The position numbers and the translations under genes are program-made. 16,932 nucleotides of DNA from CAYJCL01 sp964370475. Its GTDB lineage: Bacteria; Bacillota_I; Bacilli_A; RF39; UBA660. Below are positions 1 through 7,244 of the stretch, piece after piece. How positions within the stretch are numbered: position 1 is the first letter of the stretch; every line of letters starts with the position of its first letter. The notes under the pieces were generated by a model that saw nothing but the letters and a program-made list of their open reading frames with translations, was not told the DNA's origin and made no database searches. The stretch lies in contig CAYJJI010000021.1 in the NCBI GenBank assembly GCA_964370475.1, positions 1-16,932 of the forward strand, in the 5' to 3' direction.

Positions 1-262
1 CACCACCTGCATTAATGTGGTTTGATAAAAGAATAACATCAGTACCATTACCATATATATCTAATATTCGTTTTACTCTAGCATCAGGATCTAACGTTTC
101 ATCAACATTTCTAACTAAAGTATTTTCTACTCCCAACTGGTCTAACCTATTACTAATATATTGACTCATTTTCAAAGTATAATCTTTCTCAGTTATACCA
201 TTACCAACTGCACCAGGATCACTACCACCATGCCCCGCATCAATAACAACCTTTTTACTCAT
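1..262 (-). CDS. N-acetylmuramoyl-L-alanine amidase (Amidase_3), 3' part outside window
   Basis: This is the N-terminal 87 residues of a zinc amidase that cleaves the bond between N-acetylmuramic acid and L-Ala in peptidoglycan. The reading frame starts at the ATG at 262 and is open to the left edge. It begins MSKKVVIDAGHGGSDPGAVG, the first zinc-ligand motif of Amidase_3 (DAGHGG, His11). An acidic residue follows in the TEKDY segment, and the sequence leaves the window in LLSNHINAGG, the second His ligand motif. There is no signal peptide before the catalytic domain, so secretion would need a holin, a non-classical route or lysis. Phage and prophage endolysins and some spore-lysis amidases begin this way. 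The Shine-Dalgarno is AGGTGAT, 6-7 nt before the ATG. The family call is secure; the cellular or phage role cannot be judged from this fragment. Confidence 0.9.
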   Translation of the reverse strand, partial: MSKKVVIDAGHGGSDPGAVGNGITEKDYTLKMSQYISNRLDQLGVENTLVRNVDETLDPDARVKRILDIYGNGTDVILLSNHINAGG

Positions 263-311
263 AATAAAATCACCTATATTAATATATGTCAAAGGTAATT
301 ATTTGTTATTT

Positions 312-340
312 TAAATATCAAATATAAATTCTCATATCAA
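312..340 (-). promoter_or_regulatory. Putative promoter of the left-edge amidase
   Basis: On the minus strand TTGATA (335-340) is followed after 17 nt by TATTTA (312-317), preceded by TG in extended -10 position. It lies between the terminator of the 702-aa gene and the amidase start. The -10 matches only 4 of 6 consensus bases. Confidence 0.4.
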
Positions 341-393
341 TGCATTTTACTAAATATAAAATATTATATATTATCATCAATAATTCTTAATTC

Positions 394-418
394 AAAAAAA
401 GAACGAAATCGTTCTTTT
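394..418 (-). terminator. Intrinsic terminator of the 702-aa gene
   Basis: The minus strand reads AGAACGA, a short loop, TCGTTCT, then a run of seven T. It overlaps the stop codon at 417-419 and separates the coiled-coil gene from the amidase downstream. Confidence 0.8.
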
Positions 419-2525
419 ATCTTCCAGATTTTAAACCAGTATACATATCAGCTACAGACGTATTATCTATTGCTTCCTCTATGCTACCAAAATTAATACT
501 ATCATATTTTTCAATATTCGAAAGTAAGCTTTCATTCATCTCTAAATTAGTCGCCTCTGTATTAGTAAATCTATTTCGATTATAGTAATTTGTTAGATTA
601 ATAACTTCTTGTTCAGTTAAACCATCAATACCTAACAAATGTAAAGTATCTTTATATTTATTTAAATATGAAATTACTTCATTTCTACATTGATTTAACA
701 TGCTTTCACTATTAGAAATATCACTACTTATTCTACTAGTTGTATTATTACACTCATTAATTATTTGTAATTTATTCTTCATAATTTCCATAATTGATTC
801 TTCTTTTTCAGCATTATCATAAAATACTTTTTTTAAATCAACCATTTTTTTAAGTTTGGGTATTGAATAAATAACTGAAGATTCTAACTCATTATTAGTA
901 GATCTTAAACCTGATGATTTTACTTCTAAAGATTGTACTTCTTGTTTTTTAATACTAATAGCGTCATTAATACTACTAATATTACTTTCCTTTTCACTTT
1001 CTGCTTTTTTATCCCTAGTAGTAACAAACAATATTTTCTTATTTGTATCTTGTTTTTCTAAAATTTCTCTTTTATTATTCAATTCTCTAATTTCACTTAA
1101 TAATTCAGCATAATTTCTTTCTATTGACGAAAGATTATACTGAGAATTATCATAATTATTAATAGCACTTTCAAAATTTTCTGTAGCTGCCACTACTTCT
1201 TGAAATTGTTTACTTTTCAAATCAATAGATTTCGTTAAGTCTTCAATTGCTCTAATATTGTTTAAAAATTTATCATACTCTTCAGGATTAAATTTCTTGT
1301 GAAAATCAACAGCAGCTTTTGTATCAACTTCAAAACTAACATCATTGTAATGTTTTGCTTCGTAAGAAACAAAAATCTCTTTTATAAAATCCAAATCATC
1401 TTTTTTTGTTTTTAAATATTCCGTTAAACTATTATGTTGCTTATGTTCAGCATCATATTTATCTTTTACTTCATCATATTTTGACTTTTGAGATTTATAT
1501 TTTTCATTAATATCATTTAAAGACGATGTAATAAAATCAATACTATAAAAATGTTCAGAAGACAAATCACTCAGTTTAACATTTTTGTTATCAGCATTGA
1601 CAAAAGTAATATTTCCAAACTTTTCATTATTAGAAACACTATTAATTATATAATTAGTAAATAAGTGTTTAGATAAAAAATTATCAATGGTATTCTTTTT
1701 CAGAAGATTTCCAGATATAACATTACTTAGTTGGAAACTATATTCTTTATTATCAGTAGAATTTACCACTGTATAAGCATATCCCTTCTGCTTTAATCTA
1801 CCTTCAATATTATCAAATAGTTGTTTAATATTTTCCGGGCGAACAAACTCAACAGTAGAATTAGCAAAACTTTTATCTTCTTCTAATAATTTAGTAACAT
1901 TCTCAGCTGTATATCCAAGAGAGCTAAAAACTTCAGCAGCTTCTTTAATCCATAAAGCACAATAATTACTATTCTTATCTGGCGATTTTTGTAATATTTC
2001 AATATATTGATTATATAGTCTAGGATTCGTTTCATTTAAAAGAGCAATCTTAGCAAATTTAGTAACACCATCAGTGAAATCCTGATTTAAAAGTTTAATA
2101 CTTTTAAACATTTCACTCGATAAAAAACCTTCAGTATAATTAGCAACAGAATCAACAGTTTCTATATCAAAATTATCTTTTTTAACATTAAACAATTTCA
2201 TTAAATCACAACTTATTAAATCTTTTTCTTTTACATAATACGCTAAATGAGCATTATTTTCTTTCTCCACTTCACTTATATATACATCAAAAAAACTACT
2301 TAGCTCTTCTTTAGTGGCTAAATTTATTCTATCTGAGACTTTTTTCTTATAAACTAAAGACAATGTTTCTAGTTCAACAATGCATTTAGAAATCCGTTCT
2401 TCCAAAACACTAATATTTTCAAGTGGCAAATCACCTCTATTAATAGTATTTCTAAATTCATTGACATCTGCTTTCATTTCTTCTATTCTATTTTTAATAT
2501 CTGTTAAAGTATATTCTCTACTCAT
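417..2525 (-). CDS. Unrecognised 702-aa coiled-coil protein
   Basis: I do not recognise the family. The protein is soluble in appearance: no signal peptide or membrane segment, and rich in Asn, Ser, Lys and Glu. Heptad-like, charged helical stretches run at about residues 5-65, 335-390, 425-495 and 505-560. This suggests an elongated protein with a more globular middle (about 100-330) and a C-terminal helical region. There is no Walker motif, so it is not an SMC or Rad50 ATPase by itself. The start ATG at 2525 has a strong GAGGGG Shine-Dalgarno that sits inside the end of the 35-aa gene upstream. The two frames overlap by 8 nt, so translation is probably coupled. A terminator overlaps its stop codon. 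An unrecognised P-loop protein lies upstream on the same strand, behind its own terminator. A structural, scaffold or phage-like role is possible but unsupported. Confidence 0.85.
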   Translation of the reverse strand: MSREYTLTDIKNRIEEMKADVNEFRNTINRGDLPLENISVLEERISKCIVELETLSLVYKKKVSDRINLATKEELSSFFDVYISEVEKENNAHLAYYVKEKDLISCDLMKLFNVKKDNFDIETVDSVANYTEGFLSSEMFKSIKLLNQDFTDGVTKFAKIALLNETNPRLYNQYIEILQKSPDKNSNYCALWIKEAAEVFSSLGYTAENVTKLLEEDKSFANSTVEFVRPENIKQLFDNIEGRLKQKGYAYTVVNSTDNKEYSFQLSNVISGNLLKKNTIDNFLSKHLFTNYIINSVSNNEKFGNITFVNADNKNVKLSDLSSEHFYSIDFITSSLNDINEKYKSQKSKYDEVKDKYDAEHKQHNSLTEYLKTKKDDLDFIKEIFVSYEAKHYNDVSFEVDTKAAVDFHKKFNPEEYDKFLNNIRAIEDLTKSIDLKSKQFQEVVAATENFESAINNYDNSQYNLSSIERNYAELLSEIRELNNKREILEKQDTNKKILFVTTRDKKAESEKESNISSINDAISIKKQEVQSLEVKSSGLRSTNNELESSVIYSIPKLKKMVDLKKVFYDNAEKEESIMEIMKNKLQIINECNNTTSRISSDISNSESMLNQCRNEVISYLNKYKDTLHLLGIDGLTEQEVINLTNYYNRNRFTNTEATNLEMNESLLSNIEKYDSINFGSIEEAIDNTSVADMYTGLKSGR

Positions 2526-2625
2526 TTTTCATCCCCTCAAGTTTCATTTTTAAATCAAGCAATAATTTTTTTAAATCTTCCATTTCTTGACCTAAATTAT
2601 AAATTTCTACTAAATTTTGATCCAT
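2518..2625 (-). CDS. 35-aa mini-protein leading the coiled-coil gene
   Basis: A short reading frame starts at ATG 2625, begins MDQNLVEIYNLGQEMEDLKK and ends NE before TAG. It has an excellent Shine-Dalgarno (AGGAGTG, about 6 nt upstream). It directly follows a near-consensus promoter and overlaps the start of the 702-aa gene by 8 nt. The peptide is one probable amphipathic helix with Leu/Ile at heptad-like positions (LVEIYNL, LKKLLLDLKMKL). It could bind the coiled-coil partner or simply be a leader that couples translation. The function is unknown, but the promoter, ribosome site and overlap make it very likely to be translated. Confidence 0.7.
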   Translation of the reverse strand: MDQNLVEIYNLGQEMEDLKKLLLDLKMKLEGMKNE

Positions 2626-2650
2626 AAATAACACTCCTAGCTTCTATAAA

Positions 2651-2679
2651 ATTATATCATTAACATACTAATAATACAA
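2651..2679 (-). promoter_or_regulatory. Strong sigma-A promoter for the 35-aa/702-aa operon
   Basis: TTGTAT (2674-2679), 17-nt spacer, TATAAT (2651-2656), with TG one base before the -10 (extended -10). It lies 26 nt upstream of the ATG of the 35-aa gene and downstream of the terminator of the P-loop gene. Confidence 0.75.
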
Positions 2680-2740
2680 GATTACCACATAATGCATAAT
2701 TAATAAAAAACATAAAGCACACATCATTAGTTAATTTATT

Positions 2741-2775
2741 AAAAATAAAATTACCTATAACATATAGGCAATTTT
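2741..2775 (-). terminator. Intrinsic terminator of the P-loop protein gene
   Basis: A 13-bp stem (AAAATTGCCTATA paired with TATAGGTAATTTT, one G-U pair) closes a 3-nt loop (2760-2762). It is followed by ATTTTT on the minus strand. The nearest gene end is the stop codon at 2779. Confidence 0.8.
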
Positions 2776-2778
2776 AAA

Positions 2779-3672
2779 TTAAACTAATAAGTGTAATTTT
2801 CTCTGACTAATTATTTCAGAATTATTTTCATTAATTTGACCTAAATAACCAAAAAATATTTGTAAAATATCTACAGAAACAGCATCAGTAGAATAACTTC
2901 TTAATGTTTTAACAGTATTATTAAAAGCATCAGTAATTCCTTGAATATTTCCGTTAGCATAATTACTAATTAATTCAACAATATCATCATTAAATATACT
3001 AACAAATTTTGACCCCATTACCATATCAGTTGCAAAATTACTAGTTATTAAATCTTTTACTAATGACGAAATAAATTCTACATCATGAGCATAACTAACA
3101 CTATACACATCAAGTTCAGATTTATTATTCTTATATGAACTAGCAGCTAAAACCGTTTGGTCAAACATAGAAAAGTAACCGCCTAAAGTAGTTTGAACAA
3201 ACTTAGAATACATATCAAAATCATCAATCAACAATCTTGTATTTTTATTTTTTATACAATTAATTATATGTTGAGAATAATGAAATGCATCTATACATTC
3301 AGGCTTCTTTATCTTATTATTTTGTCCTTTAGTAATATATAACTCAAATTCCCTAATCTTTCTAGATAATATTTCTTTAAATTCCGCAAATTTATCTTTA
3401 TCGAATTCCTCAGTAAAACTCTTTAATAACTCCATAGAAAACAATAATTCATAATACGATTTAACAAAATCAACATCAAATGAATTGTCATAAAATAAAA
3501 CTCCGTTCATTCTCACTTTGAAATTAACATCACCTACAGTATAACAATTATTTACATGATTAAAGACAGTAGACTTACCACTTCCTATAGTATCTGATAA
3601 TATAGCAATATCTCTATTATTATCTACAATAACTGGCCATTCTTCAAAAGCCACAATATTATTAATTTTCAT
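2779..3672 (-). CDS. Putative P-loop NTPase, unrecognised family (297 aa)
   Basis: A phosphate-binding loop is visible at residues 26-35, SDTIGSGKST. It has the GKS/T core, but Asp stands where the first Gly/Ala of the Walker A consensus is normal. A Walker B-like strand, LLIDDFD, follows at 147-153, and a hydrophobic strand ending in polar residues (VLAASS, 174-179) could be a sensor-like element. The rest is mostly helical with no membrane segment. A nucleotide-binding motor or kinase-like protein is inferred; substrate and partners are unknown. The start at 3672 has an AGAGGGG Shine-Dalgarno. The gene has its own promoter and terminator. The coiled-coil gene follows on the same strand 154 bp beyond its stop codon, so a functional pairing of ATPase and filament-like protein is possible but untested. 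Confidence 0.75.
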   Translation of the reverse strand: MKINNIVAFEEWPVIVDNNRDIAILSDTIGSGKSTVFNHVNNCYTVGDVNFKVRMNGVLFYDNSFDVDFVKSYYELLFSMELLKSFTEEFDKDKFAEFKEILSRKIREFELYITKGQNNKIKKPECIDAFHYSQHIINCIKNKNTRLLIDDFDMYSKFVQTTLGGYFSMFDQTVLAASSYKNNKSELDVYSVSYAHDVEFISSLVKDLITSNFATDMVMGSKFVSIFNDDIVELISNYANGNIQGITDAFNNTVKTLRSYSTDAVSVDILQIFFGYLGQINENNSEIISQRKLHLLV

Positions 3673-3679
3673 AAAAACC

Positions 3680-3691
3680 CCTCTTTCGAGG
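3680..3691 (-). promoter_or_regulatory. 5'-end hairpin covering the Shine-Dalgarno of the P-loop gene
   Basis: The leader reads CCTC-GAAA-GAGG on the minus strand, a 4-bp GNRA-type tetraloop hairpin. Its 3' arm is part of the Shine-Dalgarno AGAGGGG. It would form right at the predicted RNA 5' end and could dampen ribosome binding or protect the transcript. Confidence 0.35.
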
Positions 3692-3695
3692 ATGT

Positions 3696-3724
3696 ATTAT
3701 AACATAATTGTCAAAAAAACACAA
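3696..3724 (-). promoter_or_regulatory. Promoter of the P-loop protein gene
   Basis: TTGTGT (3719-3724), 17 nt, TATAAT (3696-3701), with TG in extended -10 position. A TTGACA lies inside the spacer but is too close to the -10 (7 nt) to be its partner. Confidence 0.65.
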
Positions 3725-3746
3725 ATATGAATAAAAACAAGATATA

Positions 3747-3775
3747 TAGACATTATAAATTAATAATGATAATAT
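3747..3775 (+). promoter_or_regulatory. Promoter of the CaCA exchanger gene
   Basis: TAGACA (3747-3752), 17 nt, TAATAT (3770-3775), with TG in extended -10 position. It lies 17 nt before the ATG at 3793 and is divergent from the promoter at 3696-3724. Confidence 0.6.
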
Positions 3776-3792
3776 AAATATAAGAGGTAAAT

Positions 3793-4716
3793 ATGATAAC
3801 ATTTATACTAATAATTATAGGTTTTATTCTCCTAATAAAAGGATCTCAACTACTTATTGACGCATCAGAACTTATTGCAAAAAAACTTAAGATATCAGAA
3901 CTAGTTATTGGTTTAACGTTAGTATCAATAGGTACATCACTACCTGAACTACTGATAAGTATAGAAGCTTCTCTAATAGGTAATTCCGATATAGTACTAG
4001 GAAATGTAATAGGAAGTAATATAACAAACCTACTATTAATCCTAGGAATAACAGCAATCATAAAACCTATTAAATTTAAAAGAGTAACTAAAATATTTGA
4101 AATACCATTCATGTTATTTGTAGCAGCATCATTTTATTTACTAGCAAATGTCAATAACGAAATATCATTAATAGACTCACTAGTGCTATTAAGTTTATTA
4201 GCAGGTTTCATGTATCAGACTTTTAAAATACCAACCAATAAAGAAGATTACCAAGAAGTTAAGATAAAAAAAATACATATAACAATAATAAACTTAATAT
4301 TAGGAATTATCCTACTATTTTTCGGAAGTAGGTTAGTCGTTAACAATACTATAGAATTAGCAACTATTCTAAATGTAGAAAACAGTATTATAAGCTTAAC
4401 TTTAGTAGCATTAGGAACTAGTTTACCAGAAATAGTTACATATTTAGTTGCTACATTCAAAGGAACTAACGAAATGGCTTTAGGTAATATCATTGGTTCA
4501 AACATTATGAATGTTTTACTAATAGTTGGTATTAGCGGAATAATTAACCCGATTACATATTCTGCAAATTTTAACACTCAATTTTTAATTCTATTTGTAG
4601 CAAGTACATTATTACTTGTATTTGCATACACAGGCAAAAAAAATACAATGACAAAATATAACGGACTCTTATATTGTATTATATACGTTATTTATTTATT
4701 TGTTACTATACCATAA
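3793..4716 (+). CDS. Calcium/sodium antiporter, CaCA family (YrbG-like)
   Basis: This integral membrane exchanger probably moves Ca2+ (or another cation) against Na+ or H+. The 307 residues are almost entirely hydrophobic segments, about ten in number. The two inverted halves each carry the family alpha-repeat signature. The first half has GTSLPELLISI near residue 51 followed by LGNVIGSNITNLLLILG; the second has GTSLPEIVTYLV followed by LGNIIGSNIMNVLLIVG. The acidic Glu of each GTSLPE and the Asn of each GSN line the cation site in this family. The length equals that of the usual bacterial YrbG type. The start has an AAGAGGT ribosome site. The gene is a single-gene unit, closed by the bidirectional terminator at its stop codon. 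Confidence 0.95.
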   Translation: MITFILIIIGFILLIKGSQLLIDASELIAKKLKISELVIGLTLVSIGTSLPELLISIEASLIGNSDIVLGNVIGSNITNLLLILGITAIIKPIKFKRVTKIFEIPFMLFVAASFYLLANVNNEISLIDSLVLLSLLAGFMYQTFKIPTNKEDYQEVKIKKIHITIINLILGIILLFFGSRLVVNNTIELATILNVENSIISLTLVALGTSLPEIVTYLVATFKGTNEMALGNIIGSNIMNVLLIVGISGIINPITYSANFNTQFLILFVASTLLLVFAYTGKKNTMTKYNGLLYCIIYVIYLFVTIP

Positions 4717-4738
4717 AAAAAGACATATGTCTTTTTTT
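4715..4738. terminator. Bidirectional terminator between convergent units
   Basis: A perfect 24-bp palindrome, AAAAAAAGACAT followed by ATGTCTTTTTTT. It gives a stem with a T-run on either strand and overlaps the stop codons of both the exchanger (4714-4716) and the 41-aa acidic gene (4737-4739). Confidence 0.85.
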
Positions 4739-4862
4739 ATTCTTCATTTAATTCTTCATCTATCTCTTCTTCAATTTCATCCATAATTTGTTCGGAAATT
4801 TCATTTTCATCTTTAGGTATTTGACTGGTAGAAATCAAATACTCAAAAAATTCTTCTTCCAT
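4737..4862 (-). CDS. 41-aa acidic small protein
   Basis: A small frame starts at ATG 4862, only 2 nt past the stop codon of the GNAT gene, and ends exactly in the bidirectional terminator. It begins MEEEFFEYLISTSQIPKDE and ends in an acidic run (DEIEEEIDEELNEE). About 18 of its 41 residues are Asp/Glu. The Shine-Dalgarno is weak to moderate (AGAG region inside the end of the upstream gene), which fits translational coupling. I do not recognise a family. Position as last gene of the operon, clean start spacing and termination right at its stop support a real gene. An acidic helper or antitoxin-like binding peptide is speculation. Confidence 0.6.
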   Translation of the reverse strand: MEEEFFEYLISTSQIPKDENEISEQIMDEIEEEIDEELNEE

Positions 4863-4864
4863 AG

Positions 4865-5284
4865 TTACTCTACACTCATACTGTATTTAAAACTACTAAT
4901 TTTTTTCATCCCCATTGACTCATAAAGTTTATGAGCTGGTATTGCAGTATCTAAGCAAGTTAAATAAATAGTTTTATAATTATTAAATTTTGCATATTCA
5001 ATAACATGTCTAAATAATTTTTGTGCAATTTGTTTCTTTCTGTATTCTTTAACTACACAAACATTAAACAATTCCAGTGCAGGTTGAAAGGAAAAAGTAA
5101 ACAGATCAATATTATAAGCAGTAATACTTCCTATTATTCTATTATCCTCTTTATAAACGAAAATTTTATAACTTTCATTATTAGAATAATTCTCATAAAA
5201 AGTTATATCATTACTTCCATCAAATACTTCATCAATTAAACTTTTATACAACACTATATCTTCAATTTTTAAAAATTCTATCAT
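4865..5284 (-). CDS. GNAT-family N-acetyltransferase (139 aa)
   Basis: This cytosolic enzyme is predicted to transfer an acetyl group from acetyl-CoA to an amine; the acceptor is unknown. The C-terminal half shows the GNAT core: strand beta-4 LFNVCVVKEYRKK (72-84), the acetyl-CoA pyrophosphate loop RKKQIAQKL (82-90) with Gln where the first Gly of Q/R-x-x-G-x-G/A is usual, then TIYLTCLD and AHKLYESMGMKK (117-128), a typical GNAT end motif. The length is normal for a single-domain GNAT. The ATG at 5284 overlaps the stop codon of the phosphorylase gene by one base (TAATG), with an AAGGAG Shine-Dalgarno, so the pair is translationally coupled. A role linked to nucleoside metabolism is only suggested by the neighbour. 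Confidence 0.88.
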   Translation of the reverse strand: MIEFLKIEDIVLYKSLIDEVFDGSNDITFYENYSNNESYKIFVYKEDNRIIGSITAYNIDLFTFSFQPALELFNVCVVKEYRKKQIAQKLFRHVIEYAKFNNYKTIYLTCLDTAIPAHKLYESMGMKKISSFKYSMSVE

Positions 5285-6059
5285 TATATCTCCTTAAATA
5301 GTTCTCTAATAATATTAGGAACAAACTCATATCTAGATTTATATTTATTACTAACATCCACCTCAGTTCTACCACTATATAACGATTTTTTAGTAACAGT
5401 ACAATCTGAAACGACAAATAACGCAGTTGCTGATATATTACATATTTTAGCTGCTTTAAATAAACTAGCCGTTTCCATTTCAACAACATTACATCCTAAA
5501 TTCAACATATAATCAATATGCGGAAACTGAGCAAATATAGTATCAACACTATAATTTCCAACTAAGTGCTTGTTAACAACTCCAATTTTATCAACAATCT
5601 TTTTCAATTTAGTGGTAATCACTTCATCAGGATATTGCTTTTTGCCAAATTCATCTTCCAAATTCTTATTTAAAAATCTAGAAGCACCATCACCAGTAAC
5701 AGAAAACATAGGAACAACAATATCACCAATATTTATAGAAGGATCCAAAGAACCAACAGATCCAATAAATAATACATTCTTACAATTAGTAACTCCTAAA
5801 CGTAAAATACAATCAATAGTTGAAGGCGCACCTATCATCTTTAAACATATATAAGAGAAACTAACATCACCAATAGTGATGTTAGTGATATTATCAGTAA
5901 TTTTTTCTACAACAGGGTCTAAAATATCAAAAAATCGCAATCCCACCACGGAGCTACAACTACATTCGGTAAAATTTTACCATAACCTTTAGCTTCTTTA
6001 ATATCTTCTTTAGTAGTCCCATATCTAAGATGAGCTTTTAATAATTCATCATAATTCAT
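5284..6059 (-). CDS. Nucleoside phosphorylase (PNP/UDP family), split by a -1 frameshift
   Basis: The family splits nucleosides with phosphate into base and (deoxy)ribose-1-phosphate. The downstream frame (to 5284) carries the family core: FIGSVGSLDPSINIGDIVVP, and VVEMETASLFKAA, the nucleoside-binding ME motif, then a late Asp in VVSDC. Read alone it would need a GTG start at 5949 and would lack the first beta strand. A second frame starts at ATG 6059 with an AAGGAAG Shine-Dalgarno. It encodes 46 residues including ILPNVVVAPWWD, which matches the missing strand and phosphate-binding start, and stops at 5919. The frames meet at a run of six T (5929-5934 on the minus strand). One extra T restores a 258-aa protein of normal family length. 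It is followed without a gap by the GNAT gene. Inactivation, assembly error and -1 slippage are all possible. Confidence 0.85.
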
Positions 6060-6079
6060 GTAATCACTTCCTTAATATA

Positions 6080-6088
6080 ATAATATCA
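6080..6088 (-). promoter_or_regulatory. Extended -10 element of the phosphorylase operon
   Basis: TGATATTAT (TG at 6087-6088, TATTAT at 6080-6085) lies about 20 nt before the start codon at 6059 and directly after the terminator of the protease gene. No good -35 is seen. Confidence 0.4.
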
Positions 6089-6090
6089 CA

Positions 6091-6123
6091 TAAATAAAAA
6101 TAATCATATTTAATATGATTATT
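6091..6123 (-). terminator. Intrinsic terminator of the first HtrA-like gene
   Basis: AATAATCATA (paired with TATGATTATT, 5-nt loop) followed by TTTATTTA on the minus strand. It overlaps the stop codon at 6122-6124. Confidence 0.7.
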
Positions 6124-7174
6124 AACTAACAACGCTTTCAAGTTCAATTAACTCATGATTTCTCAAAACAGTAATTGTAACTTTATCACCTTTATTTAAT
6201 TTAAACAACTCATGGCGATACTCACCTTCACTACTAGTATCATTACCATTTATTTTCTTAATAATATCACCAATCAGTAAAACATCATTATCTATCACAT
6301 CAGAAACAACAACACCATAGTAATCCTCATATTCATAATAAGGTTCAATTAAAGAAGGATTTCCATAATAGAAAATATCAAAATCTATACCTAATGAAGC
6401 ATGTGCAAAATCACCTGCTAGTATTTTTTCAGCCATCCTTGTAACATCTTCAATAGGAACAGCAAAAGATAATCCATCTACACCAACCTCTAAAACTTTA
6501 CGAGTATTAATACCAATTACTTGACCATCAACATTACATAAAGGACCACCACTATTACCTTGATTAGTAGTTGTATCAGTTTGAATAGTATTTAAAACAT
6601 ATCCTTCATAATCATCTTCATCAGGATACACTAATATTTCTCTATTTAAATAACTAACTACTCCTTTAGTAACCGAAAAAATATAATCATAAGAATTGAT
6701 AGGAGATCCTACAGCGAATAAAGTTTCACCAAGTTTTAATTCTTCACTACTCCCAATTTCAGCTACTTTCAATTCATCTTCAGTTTCCACATATAAAACA
6801 GCTACATCATAAAATTCATCTCCACCTAGACTTATAGCTTCATAAATATCCCCGTTAGACATCTGTATTTCAAGAGAATTAGCATCCCTAACAACGTGTT
6901 CATTAGTAATTATATAATATTTATTATCCTCTTTTTCATAAACAAATCCAGAGCCACTTTTATTAACAGCATCTTCACTATATAAATTTCTTACTAATAC
7001 AGAAGCATCATATATTTTTTCTACTCCTAACTCTATATTTTCATTATCACTTTCAAAAGCCGTGACAATAGTATCAGAATCATCAATCAAATTATAAAAT
7101 AATAACGTAGAAAACACTCCAAAAATAAATATTAAAACACTAAACAATATATTTCTAAAAACACTTTTCTTCAT
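6122..7174 (-). CDS. Membrane-anchored HtrA-like serine protease (S1C), 350 aa
   Basis: This is an envelope quality-control protease of the HtrA/Deg type. One N-terminal membrane segment (about residues 8-29) anchors it, with the rest outside. The chymotrypsin-like domain shows the triad: His93 in ITNEHVV, Asp123 in YDVAVLYV and Ser208 in NQGNSGGPL. A compact PDZ-like region follows at about 285-350 (GVVVSDV, LLIGDIIKKING), which normally binds C termini or unfolded segments. A tyrosine-rich insert (EPYYEYEDYYG, about 278-287) precedes the PDZ. The ATG at 7174 has an AGAGGG ribosome site. It is a monocistronic unit between two terminators, directly downstream of the anti-sigma gene. The position suggests a part in envelope stress, perhaps trimming the RsgI-like protein, but that is inference. 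A second homologue lies at 12567-13643. Confidence 0.93.
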   Translation of the reverse strand: MKKSVFRNILFSVLIFIFGVFSTLLFYNLIDDSDTIVTAFESDNENIELGVEKIYDASVLVRNLYSEDAVNKSGSGFVYEKEDNKYYIITNEHVVRDANSLEIQMSNGDIYEAISLGGDEFYDVAVLYVETEDELKVAEIGSSEELKLGETLFAVGSPINSYDYIFSVTKGVVSYLNREILVYPDEDDYEGYVLNTIQTDTTTNQGNSGGPLCNVDGQVIGINTRKVLEVGVDGLSFAVPIEDVTRMAEKILAGDFAHASLGIDFDIFYYGNPSLIEPYYEYEDYYGVVVSDVIDNDVLLIGDIIKKINGNDTSSEGEYRHELFKLNKGDKVTITVLRNHELIELESVVS

Positions 7175-7196
7175 ATATACCCTCTATTCTAAATTC

Positions 7197-7205
7197 ATTA
7201 TAACA
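7197..7205 (-). promoter_or_regulatory. Extended -10 promoter of the first HtrA-like gene
   Basis: TGTTATAAT with TATAAT at 7197-7202, 23 nt before the ATG. The region where a -35 would lie is the T-run and stem of the preceding terminator, so promoter and terminator overlap. Confidence 0.5.
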
Positions 7206-7206
7206 T

Positions 7207-7234
7207 AAAAAAAACAACTTCAGTTAAGAAGTTG
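7207..7234 (-). terminator. Intrinsic terminator of the anti-sigma gene
   Basis: CAACTTC (7228-7234), 6-nt loop, GAAGTTG (7215-7221), then eight T on the minus strand. It lies 11 nt beyond the stop codon at 7245. Confidence 0.85.
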
Positions 7235-7244
7235 TAAATATTTA

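Noticed and set aside
3846..4577. Minus-strand frames opposite the exchanger gene
   Set aside because: They are antisense shadows of a membrane protein gene, without ribosome sites.
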